Positions 10,491-18,661 of a stretch of DNA of 38,088 bases are shown piece by piece (the first letter of the stretch is position 1; every line of letters starts with the position of its first letter). A program made the position numbers and the translations under genes. The notes below the pieces were generated by a model. The model worked only from the letters and a program-made list of their open reading frames with translations. It did not search any database and was not told the origin of the DNA. This DNA is from Spongospora subterranea f. sp. subterranea (taxonomy: Eukaryota > Endomyxa: Phytomyxea > Phytomyxea > Plasmodiophorida): the NCBI GenBank assembly GCA_049724395.1, contig JAUGWO010000192.1, positions 1-38,088 on the forward strand. The letters are read 5' to 3'.

Positions 10491-10499
10491 TCCGAGAAC

Positions 10500-12200
10500 T
10501 GGCTTGTGTCCTGAGAATAATGTCGTTGTCCATTGTTCCTTGTAGTTTAGTATTTGTTTTTCCCCCTTTGTTTGTTGTGTGTTCTTTCTTTGGATTGTTG
10601 GTTTTTTATTTGTATCTTTATTGTATATATGGGCAATATCTGACACGATGCCCTTTCTCCTGGTCTTTTTGACCACATATTGCGCATCTAAAAATTACCG
10701 CATGCGTTTTTCTTGTCACACTGCAGCAGTAGACAGGTTTGACAGATTTTACTCTGTTTTGTTTTGCAAAATTGGACTTCATACTCTTGCGAAAAGATTG
10801 TCGCCTTTCCTTTCTTGAGTAGTGCCTGTACTGCTTTTTCAGTTTGGAAAATCGCTTTGACGGTTTCGTCTCCGATGTTCTGTAAGTGTGCCGATTTGGT
10901 TCCTTTTCACCTGCGGATTGCCATTCCATTGTCCACCATGAAGGTAGGTAACTTCTTGATAATAGCTGTGTGGTGTGTGTCCACCAGTTCGTCTTTTGTT
11001 GGTCGCAGGGTGTATCCGTGATTCGCCACAAAATCCTCAATGGCCATGTATTGACCTGAGCATTCATTGCGTTTAATTCCAGACTAGTTTGTATCTGTGT
11101 TTTGCCATCGTTTTTACCTATTTTCAATGCTTTTAATATCACTAATCCTGATTTCAGTTGTGTCACATTTGAGTAGTCGATTTGTTTCATTCATTGTACT
11201 TCCTCAAACAATTGTGGCAGTATGTTTCCTATCTGTTTCGTTTTGTTTGCAGAACCAATGATTGCAGTTTGGTAGTTCGCTCTGTTTCTGCGCTTGAACT
11301 GGGTGTTCAGGGCATTATCCCTTTTCATCGGTGGACTTCTGATCGGCGAAGGTTCTCGCTCTCTTGCTCGTTTAGTTGTGTTGACCCCCTCGTTGTCATC
11401 CATTTCAGTATCCATATTGGTATCTATCATGTACACTGAGATCCAATTGTGCATGACGTGTGTTTTTGCGAGAGTTTCTCCGCTAGTGGATTGTTCTCAT
11501 ATATATTGTCTACTACGCTTTTGTCGCATTTGAGTGTTGCTGTGCCTTTCATGCAGTTTTACCTCTGCTTGTTTTCATTTGCTCATATTTTCGTGTAAAT
11601 TTTGAATGTTTTGCTGTTATATCTATTTGATGTGTCTGTTTCTCAATATTCAATATAATTGTCTGTTTTTTAATATAAATAAAAACCGTTCCGTTGTTCA
11701 GCGATTTTGTCCAGATTCCAAATTGTGATTTCAGTGTCGATTTGTCGTTGTAGTCCAGCATTTGTTTTTTCCCATTGTTTTTTAGTGTGCACATAGTTTG
11801 CTCCATTGTTTCTTCTATTGTGTGTTGTTCCACATATCCAGACCAGTTACTTATACCATGTTCCAGTGTCTCTTCTCTTCGATGATATTTCGTTGTTATA
11901 TTTCGTCGGTTAAATTCAATTGTCTGATTGTTCCAATGAATTTCCGTTATCCAGTTTCCACGAGCAAGTTCACATGTCATATTGCTCAGATGGGGTGTCG
12001 TTATCCAGTTTCCTAGATTAATTTCCAGTGTCTGGTTGCTCAGATGTAGTTTTGAGATCCAGTTTCCAATAGCAAGTTCCGATGTCCTATTGCTCATATG
12101 GGGTGTCGTTATCCAGTTTCCAAGATTATTTTTCAGTGCCTGATTCCTCAGATAAATTTCCGTTGTCTGGTTGCCCAAACGATGTTCTAGTCGCTCGTTC
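10500..12200 (-). mobile_element. LINE ORF1 (gag-like) fragment and 5' region, minus strand
   Basis: Two adjacent frames, 11454-11191 and 11190-10618, separated by one stop, read as a nucleic-acid-binding ORF1. The first is basic with an acidic start (TTKRAREREPSPIRSPPMKR). The second ends in a C-x2-C..H..C knuckle (FRCAICGQKDQEKGHRVRYC). Upstream (12178-11549) is a further frame whose first 90 residues are an 18-residue repeat. The layout is that of ORF1 of an I/R1-type LINE and could belong to the family whose 3' ends lie at 1-1120 and 6955-7824. The element is cut at about 10,500. Confidence 0.5.
11925..12178 (-). repeat. 54-bp (18-residue) tandem repeat
   Basis: On the minus strand an ORF from 12178 contains GNWITTPHMSN, GNWISKLHLSN, GNWITTPHLSN and GNWITEIHWNN at exact 18-residue steps. 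The first and third units resemble each other most, suggesting a 36-residue higher unit. The repeat stays in frame because the unit is a multiple of three. Probably part of the LINE 5' end; no function is assigned. Confidence 0.7.
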
Positions 12201-12529
12201 TTTGTCCAACTTATAAAGGTTGGGTGTGAACTCGAGCTAGGCCGAAGCGTACAAGGGCGAGTCGGCTGACATTGGGACCTCTGCCTTTAAGATCCCATAG
12301 GATAGACAGCCATAATCAAGAAGACTACCCCGCCAGTCATCTTCTAGACTGTCGCCCTCTGTGCCAGCCGACTCCCTTCCACCAGCACCACGATCGATCG
12401 TCGCCACCATGGTGTCGATCCGCGACTTGCGCAGTTGATTGCGGAGTGACTTGCGCAGTTGATTGCGGAGTGACTTGCGCAGTTGATTGCGGAGTGTTCC
12501 GCAATGATTTGAATACCGTAGGTGTCCTG
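12201..12529. other. non-coding stretch with three 24-bp repeats
   Basis: No gene recognised. Positions 12424-12495 hold three tandem copies of a 24-bp unit (gacttgcgcagttgattgcg plus gagt). The reading frames across it give only simple repeats, so I do not call a protein. Confidence 0.6.
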
Positions 12530-12729
12530 GCCCCCTTGGAGTTTTGGCCCCCCTATGTACATTTTTATGTGCAGTATGCAAACCCTGTAATCTCGGTTCA
12601 ATACCCAAATGTGGGAGTTGGCGAAATCGTCGGGTTACATTCCGATAGCAACGGTCGCTCTTGTGAATCGCACGGTACTTGCGGTAACTGGGTGAACGAG
12701 GGCGACCTCATTCGCTTCAAAATCTTCAT
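12530..12729 (+). pseudogene. orphan exon-like frame with Cys/His motif, cut by a Gypsy LTR
   Basis: An open frame (about 12,530-12,757) reads YANPVISVQYPNVGVGEIVG, then SNGRSCESHGTCGNWVNEGD and LIRFKIFIV. It looks like a folded beta-rich domain with a C-x2-H-x2-C cluster, unlike simple translated repeat. It has no start codon of its own and its right side is replaced by the LTR starting at 12,730, so the parent gene or element was interrupted. I do not recognise the family. Confidence 0.35.
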
Positions 12730-12902
12730 TGTTAGGAACACTCCCATATATTCCTAACATTCGCGGCTTCGCCGCAGTTCCGCCGCAGTTTTCCGACAAG
12801 AATGACCTCTGCCTGGTCATTCTTGTCAACTCCTTGCATAGTCTTTATTAATACACTTCGGTTTATTTCAACGGATCTGGTTCCTCCTAACAGTTTGACA
12901 AG

Positions 12903-13254
12903 AATTATCTTCACGGTTTACGCACCGCTTAGACCATCTTCACGGTTTACGCACCGCTTTCAAGACCATCTTCACGGTTTACGCACCGCTTTCAAGACCA
13001 TCTTCACGGTTTACGCACCGCTTTCAAGACCATCTTCACGGTTTACGCACCGCTTTCAAGACCATCTTCACGGTTTACGCACCGCTTTCAAGACCATCTT
13101 CACGGTTTACGCACCGCTTTCAAGACCATCTTCACGGTTTACGCACCGCTTTCAAGACCATCTTCACGGTTTACGCACCGCTTTCAAGACCACCTTCACG
13201 GTTTACGCACCGCTTTCAAGACCACCTTCACGGTTTACGCACCGCTTTCAAGAC
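12903..13254 (+). repeat. minisatellite, 11 copies of a 32-bp unit, in Gypsy leader
   Basis: The core cacggtttacgcaccgc starts at 12912, 12941, 12973, 13005, 13037, 13069, 13101, 13133, 13165, 13197 and 13229. Steps are 32 bp except the first (29 bp). The last two linkers share a T-to-C change (accacc for accatc). The unit has no stop codon in any plus-strand frame, so an ORF starting at 12,802 runs through all copies, cycling frames every 32 bp, and joins gag in frame. Confidence 0.95.
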
Positions 13255-14091
13255 ATGTCCAGCCGCGAGCGATCTGAGTCAGTTCCAGCCAGGCCGCACG
13301 ACCATCGAGGTTTCCAGGTACCGACGGAACCTCTCCAGTTTGCTCAACCGTTGACGCCGGAGATCCAAGCGGTACTACAGGCAGCACTCTCTCAGCAACA
13401 GCAACAGTTCCAACGGCAGTTACAGGAATTGTCGCAACACTACCAGCAGCGGTTGACCTTGCCAGAACCCAAAGTCCGCCTCCCAGATCCTTTCGACGGT
13501 TCCCGATCCACCCTGCGAGGTTTTATCAACCAAATATCAATGGTCATCACCCGTAAACCCAGGACATACGCCACGGATTCCGACAAGGTGATGTTGGTTG
13601 GGGACCTTCTCACAGGAAACGCTTTGCTGTGGTTCTCACCAATTTTCGAGCGACGGGATCCGTTGCTCCAGGATTTTGTCAGATTCGTTGACGCGTTTCG
13701 GGAACGGTTCGAGGATCCGAACAAAGCAGTCACAGCCGCACGACGATTGGAGGCGCTGCGCCAAGGTCGCCGCCCAGTCGCTACGTATGCCAGCGAGTTT
13801 CAGCTGCTGGTCACCGACGCAGGTTGGGACGGCGCTGCGACGCTACACCAGTTCCGAAAGGGCCTCAACGAGGATGTGAAAGACTTGCTGTTGACGTGCC
13901 CGGAGCCAGCCAACTTGCTCGCCCTCATCATGACGGCCATCAGATGCGGTGATCGCCTATTTGAACGCGCCCAGGAGCGTCGAGGTCAGTCGCAAGTACA
14001 CCCACAGCGCCACCCCGAGGTCGATTCTGGGTCCGACTCCATGATGGTCGATTCGTTCAGAACCACCGGCCGCCCGCGACTGGGTCAATAA
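13255..14091 (+). CDS. Gypsy gag polyprotein
   Basis: 278 codons from ATG 13,255 (MSSRERSESVPARPHDHRG). Residues 40-75 are Gln-rich (SQQQQQFQRQLQELSQHYQQ). Residues about 90-235 form the retrotransposon gag (capsid) domain, with the typical ALLWFSPIFE helix and the YASEFQLLVTDAGWDG to FRKGLNEDV region. The C-terminus is short and lacks the usual C-x2-C-x4-H-x4-C knuckle, so the frame stops before nucleocapsid and pol. The family packages element RNA. The ATG at 13,255 is chosen because it follows the last leader repeat, while the longer upstream frame is repeat-derived. Confidence 0.8.
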   Translation: MSSRERSESVPARPHDHRGFQVPTEPLQFAQPLTPEIQAVLQAALSQQQQQFQRQLQELSQHYQQRLTLPEPKVRLPDPFDGSRSTLRGFINQISMVITRKPRTYATDSDKVMLVGDLLTGNALLWFSPIFERRDPLLQDFVRFVDAFRERFEDPNKAVTAARRLEALRQGRRPVATYASEFQLLVTDAGWDGAATLHQFRKGLNEDVKDLLLTCPEPANLLALIMTAIRCGDRLFERAQERRGQSQVHPQRHPEVDSGSDSMMVDSFRTTGRPRLGQ

Positions 14092-15127
14092 ATATTCGCG
14101 AAAAGAAGTTCGCTCGTTGCAGGAGATGATCATGCACTTCTGACGGGAAATGATTGTGAAGGACGTGATTATAGTGATGTCAATTAAAAACGTTAGAAGT
14201 AACTGGCCATGGTTTATTGACAATGGCGACTCTTCAAGAGGCGATACAGATGTCCCTAGGTAATGGTCGTTGCTGCTCTGGGTTTTTTACTAAACTATGA
14301 CGCTCTTTCGCCATTGTCATTGGCATCGCCCTAAGGGAATCGGGCCATTGGCCCGAGATGGCAAACTCCTCACTATTCACTTCTGACGAAGATGAATTTG
14401 CGAGACGCAATGACCAACACATGATTTTCATTATATGTACTTTGATCAACACTAGATCATAAAAAAAACGCCTCTACTACCTGCAGTAGCGGGAAAACTT
14501 GCTGTTGAAATCCTGTCGAAACTTTTATCGACGGAAAACGTTGAACAAGGAGAGATAGGGTAGTGATTGGAGATGGGGAACACAGATCATCACATCAGAT
14601 TGGTGTCCGGTTCCGAAGGGAATATTTGATTGGGAACATTGACGATCAGATGATACGTTGATGGCGATGGGGATTCACAAGACGAGAGTTGACATATGAA
14701 GGAGCAGGAAAGTTGACCAGATTGAAGGGGACAATCGGGTATCTGAATTTGGAGAGAACTTAAGGAACATGTCTTCGATCCTTCTTATACGACACCTAGA
14801 GCCGTTCGTCTCATTCAATGACGACACGGCGACACCAAGAGCCGTTCGTCTTATCGTTGACTCAGAACTCATCGTTACCACTTGGCAAAACGAACGGCGC
14901 TACTTTTGCGCCATTTCTCCAATGTGTGCCCTCAACATGTTGGGATTGCTGTTTGTTGCGATCGGGTCGACTCGATCTTCGACAAATCGGATCTGAACCT
15001 GGTGACGCCAATCCGCTTGGCTCTTGTCAGGCCTATGTCGCCCCAACAATCGCCTCCTCCACTTTAACGGTATGGATCAGGGAACGTCGCTCCAAATAAT
15101 TGAAAACATTGATTCATTCAGGACGCC
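14092..15127 (+). other. gene-poor stretch with one UIM-like start
   Basis: No clear gene. A short plus-strand frame from ATG 14,223 reads MATLQEAIQMSLG, which has the A-I-x-x-S-L core of a ubiquitin-interacting motif, and a further frame at about 14,358-14,460 reads SLFTSDEDEFARRNDQ. They could be exons joined by an intron starting at gtaatg (14,260), but I cannot prove it. Near 14,800-14,850 the phrase agagccgttcgtct is present twice. The rest gives only short frames. Confidence 0.3.
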
Positions 15128-17142
15128 ATGTCTCAGTCGCAGGAGTGGGCAATGATCCTTGGCGATACCCACAATATACAGTTTCCAGTATTCGAATATT
15201 CGATGACATGGGATCAACAGTTGATGCAAGGCGATTCCTTTTTGGCGTTTGATTTTTCAGATATCAATGGTGTCGACCAGTTTGGTGAAAGCTATTCGAT
15301 TAATGTAGCCATTAAGTTCATGTTGAAATCGTGATTCGTTTTGCTCAATGTGTTTTTAGGAATTGGACACGATCACGGGTTCAATAGTTGGCGCATCCCA
15401 TATCAGTATTGATTCTCAACTGTTGAGATTAAATGACCAGAACCTCGATTGCCTGAACAATTCGAATCGAATTCCAATTAATTCGGAAATGTTGTCGTTC
15501 AAAGACTTTCGAGATAATCTCGTGCCCACTAACACAAACGCCCATGGGTTTGGTGAAATTCCCTCGAACAACTTAGCCGTTCAGTTTATGTTCAAATTGT
15601 GGTCCGGTTTGCTAAGTTTGTTTTAGGATTGGAATCCGAGCACGAGTTCAATTGATACATGGCGTATCAGTATTGATGGTCAACAGTCAATTCCAACCGT
15701 AGAGGGCAACAGATTCGATTGCCGCAACGATTGTCACCAAAAGACGACTAATCCGGAAGATCAGCTTGATGGCGTTCGTGAGAAGTTGATTGCCGAGAAT
15801 TGCAACCAATTTCCGGAGCTTAGTGCACTCAAAAAAAGGTTGTTCTTTCAAGGCAAATACTTGCAAGAATTGACAATGCTCTTGCCGCTCATGAACGACC
15901 TGGATGAGGTCAAAGACTATGATAGCCTCTGTGTGTTCCTGGTCAGTACTGTTGTGGTCCACTCTGTCTGGGATTTGATGATCACAAACGTGATCGTCTG
16001 CTTAGGGAAAGGTGCCGAACCCAGCCGAGGCCGAATTTCACGACAGTATTGCCATGTCGGAACTACTGTTGGTCGGAAAGTCGGCGCCGAATGACACATT
16101 TGTGGTCGGGCAATATATCATCGATTTTCTTCAGCGTATCGAAAAGGCAACCAGCACCCTGCAAAAACTAATCCTAATTTCGAGTTTTGTTTTGATGATC
16201 TCGTCCAACGTGTTGATCGGCAATATGAGTCGTTACGTGTCTTCGTGTCTCCAGTCCACCTGCACACCCGTCCTTCATTGTCTGATAATATGTTGCGCTA
16301 AAGACATCGCCCTGTTCCAGACACGTTGGGGCCCGTGTTTTGACCACCGTAGCTTCAAACAGGAATGCTGCCCCGGTCGTGGATCATATCATCACACCTG
16401 CGGTTATCTGAGGACAAAAGATGTCCCAACCTCTGACGAAAGGTTTTCATTCGCTGTTTTCTTACAAAAATTGGTAAACATTTATGTTTGTAGATACAAG
16501 TCCGATTTAATGGACCTCGATGCTATTCATGGTGTTGTTTCGAAGTCAAAAAACTTGATCAAAAAAATCAAAGTGTGTAGGGATTTCATCCAGAAATACC
16601 GATCTGGTGACCGTACCATTCGACGTCGTTTTCGAAATTTTTATTACCGTTCTGCGAAACCCATTTGGGGGTGCTGGGTTTATCACTGTGGCCAAGATAT
16701 AGATGAATGGATTGGAAAATGGGGCCATGAAATACGACATTCGCAATTCAGCACAATGAATTGCCATGGCTCGAAGACCCATCCTTGCGAATCGATTCAG
16801 GCACCATTTGATATTCCAGCAAGACATAATCTTCGCGGCCAAAAAACCCGAGACCTCCTCAAACTGTTTTCCGAAATTCTCGAAGAATATGAGCAGTTCT
16901 TGAATGCGAGGACTCAGTCAACAAGACCGGCCCATCATGCTTTAACTTCTTTTATCTGCAAATTCGTTCGTCCAATCTGCAATTGTTTATATCGTCACTG
17001 CGGTGGAAACATTTCGGAATTTGTTCGGAGATGGGGAGAATCAATATCGTACACCATGTTCAGTCGAGATTGCTGTCCTGGAGCAGGAACAAAGGGATCA
17101 GATATCTGTCAATATGATCTCTATCATCTGACCTTTAGATAA
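15128..17142 (+). CDS. gene A, left copy: protein with triplicated Cys/Trp-Gly module
   Basis: Proposed exons 15128-15304, 15360-15578, 15627-15941 and 16006-17142 (introns 55, 48 and 64 nt), all in phase 0, giving 615 aa. The N-terminal 240 residues are Asn/Asp/Ser-rich. Exons 2 and 3 are duplicates of each other (ISID, then F/L-D-C-x-N). Exon 4 holds a repeated module at residues about 329, 460 and 564 with exact spacing: C-x3-[HC]-C-x10-W-G-x7-F-x3-[CN]-C-x-G-x(5,8)-C. Examples are CWVYHCGQDIDEWIGKWG and CLYRHCGGNISEFVRRWG. Each is preceded by a helical stretch. The conserved Cys/His suggest metal binding or disulfides. No signal peptide or known family is recognised. The N-terminal exon joins are less sure than exons 3-4, which recur in the right-arm copy. 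Confidence 0.65.
15305..15659 (+). repeat. tandem exon-intron duplication in gene A
   Basis: The region around the end of exon 1, intron 1 and start of exon 2 (about 15,290-15,415) is repeated about 270 bp later around intron 2 and exon 3 (about 15,560-15,690). Shared text includes ttcatgttgaaat / tttatgttcaaatt, ttttgct, gtttttagga and atcagtattgat. An internal duplication therefore created a new exon with its intron. Confidence 0.6.
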
Positions 17143-18178
17143 AACTGGCCCTCTAAAGACTCAACAAACTATATGAGTTCAAATAAACTTGATGGGTTTA
17201 GCAAATATTCACAGGTTCAAATCCTTGATCTGTTATAGTCATCTCAACTGTTCTCCGCTCAAATCGTTGGATTCTCTGGAATATTGGCCAAAGATGCAGA
17301 TATGGAGTCCACAGATCCCTCATCCATAGGCTACGCCAGTCGCTCTCGATTGATGTCCATTGTTATTGTGCCCAATGATTGGTTGGAGTCGTCAACCACA
17401 AGATATTATCGTTAAGTGGAGAATGCCAAAAGATTCCACCCCGTATAGAGAACAACCCACTCAGAACATTTGTGAGTTCTTTTCTTGGTTAGAAATCGTG
17501 TACTTGGATAAGCGTAAAATGTTTGACACTTAACGATCTACTGAATATAACGGGAACCGGCACCACGATGACACCGACATGTTGAAATCAACAGAAGGTA
17601 TCAGATGTCAGGAGCAACACCAGACATAACAGAACAACGGCTGCACGTAGAGCGAAATGTGAATCTGCCAGAGACCCACTGCAATGTCAACGAAAAAACA
17701 GATTTACGCTGGATCATTGGCAAAACAAAAGAAGCTATAGATAACTTCAAAACATATTTCGACAAAACACAGGACCGACCATGGGCTCCACTGTTTGACG
17801 ACCTCACAATAGCAGTATTTGTATTGATATACTCCTTCCGTACCAAGTACCTGGTCGATACTCGATTTTTCACCGGATTCATGAAAATGTGTCGGACGAT
17901 GATGATGCCCTTCTGCTCCTCAGACAAGGAGGTAAACGTGGTCGCGACGAGAGCGTATCCGTTAGTGCGCTGTTTGGCAAACCAGTTGATCAGAAGGTAG
18001 GCCCAAAAAGGCAAAGATACACATTTGTAATCTCGATGCAACTGGTAGGACAACGAGGCAACCTTACCGTATGGAGAAACGAGATACGTTGGGTTCAAGG
18101 GGTGTTGCCGTATTCTGTCGCCACCCAATGTCAATATCGGTTGACAGATTCAGAAGACCCTTGTTTTGCCCGATCTTA
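15806..18178. repeat. left arm of large inverted duplication
   Basis: Matches, in reverse, about 36,086 to the window end at 38,088. Homology covers gene A from late exon 3 onward and most of gene B. It is near-perfect over 15,806-16,493, lower over 16,494-17,150, absent over about 17,400-17,882, then near-perfect again over 17,883-18,092. Confidence 0.85.
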
Positions 18179-18185
18179 TCTGTAG
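17302..18185 (+). pseudogene. gene B, left copy: uncharacterised, central part replaced
   Basis: Two homologous blocks are shared with the right arm. Block 1 starts at ATG 17,302 (MESTDPSSIGYASRSR, then NDWLESS) and stops at 17,415. Block 2 (about 17,883-18,185) reads HENVSDDDDALLLLRQGGK, then FGKPVDQKVGPKRQRYTFVI and MQLVGQRGNLTVWRNEIRWV. Between them the left copy has about 470 bp unrelated to the right copy, including an ORF at 17,605-18,000 that continues into block 2 in another frame. The acidic run followed by KRGRD and KRQR looks like a nuclear protein, but I recognise no domain. An intact product here would need splicing I could not establish. Confidence 0.4.
17415..17882. other. left-arm-specific segment inside gene B
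   Basis: About 470 bp with no match in the right arm, where the equivalent place (about 36,383-36,510) holds about 130 bp. It includes an ORF from ATG 17,605 (MSGATPDITEQRLHVERNVN) with KTDLRWIIGKTKEAIDNFKT and WAPLFDDLTIAVFVLIYSF, which looks protein-like. No terminal repeats or target duplication seen. Confidence 0.45.
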
Positions 18186-18661
18186 CGCCTGTCAGATCTG
18201 TCACCGTCCCACATGAGCGGCACCCCTGAGTTGCCGGGCTCAATAGTGGCCAATAACGCATCTCACAAGGAGGTTCCATCAGACTGGATTAACATCGCTC
18301 GATGCTTTTGCCCAATGTGGGCAGAGAGGCACTTGGCATCGCTCCAGGAGCAGGCTGTCTACAAACACATGGCAGAGTCAACCTCTCAGCTCAAGTTGAC
18401 TTAACAAAGAACTTGGAAATATTTGAAAAGTTGATTTCAAAACTACTCCTACATAAGATCACCACATTTCAAAAACTGATATCTCAAATTTTATAATGCC
18501 ACATTGAAGTCTATAATTTTTTTTGAAATTGATACTGTCTATCTCAGAATTTTTCGACTACACATTGTCAATCACATTTCACTTTTTGACTACAAAAGTT
18601 TGACCTTCAAATGGGAAAAAATCCTGTGGTCGTATTCCGTGGTCTACGGTGTATGAGATTT
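18186..18661. other. spacer between left arm and satellite
   Basis: No gene recognised. It begins with a short frame reading WINIARCFCPMWAE (near 18,290) and becomes A/T-rich after 18,400. Nothing here matches the sequence beyond the right arm. Confidence 0.5.

Larger units (their letters stand above)
12730..14091 (+). mobile_element. Ty3/Gypsy element: 5' LTR, repeat leader and gag
   Basis: The LTR at 12,730-12,892 (163 bp) starts TGTTAGGAAC and ends GGTTCCTCCTAACA, with TG..CA ends. A leader of eleven 32-bp repeats follows (12,903-13,254), then gag from the ATG at 13,255 to the stop at 14,089-14,091. The gag is of the sushi/chromovirus type: GDLLTGNALLWFSPIFERR, FVDAFRERFEDPNKA, RPVATYASEFQLLV and LHQFRKGLNEDVKDLL form the capsid-like retrotransposon gag domain. 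No zinc knuckle, protease or pol follows, so the element is truncated. The gag frame itself looks whole. Confidence 0.85.

Noticed and set aside
12237-12608. Minus-strand ORF with repeated LRNQLRKS
   Set aside because: It is produced by the 24-bp tandem repeat; no further protein features.
12903-13254. CRISPR-like regular array
   Set aside because: The whole 32-bp unit repeats with no unique spacers, in a eukaryotic retroelement leader.
16474-16493. 20-nt GT..AG segment in gene A exon 4, at the divergence breakpoint
   Set aside because: Removing it shifts the frame and loses modules 2 and 3; both copies read straight through.
17601-18134. 177-codon minus-strand ORF across gene B
   Set aside because: It is antisense to the conserved block shared with the right arm, whose plus-strand frame (left copy) is conserved in both arms; the opposite frame is broken differently in each.
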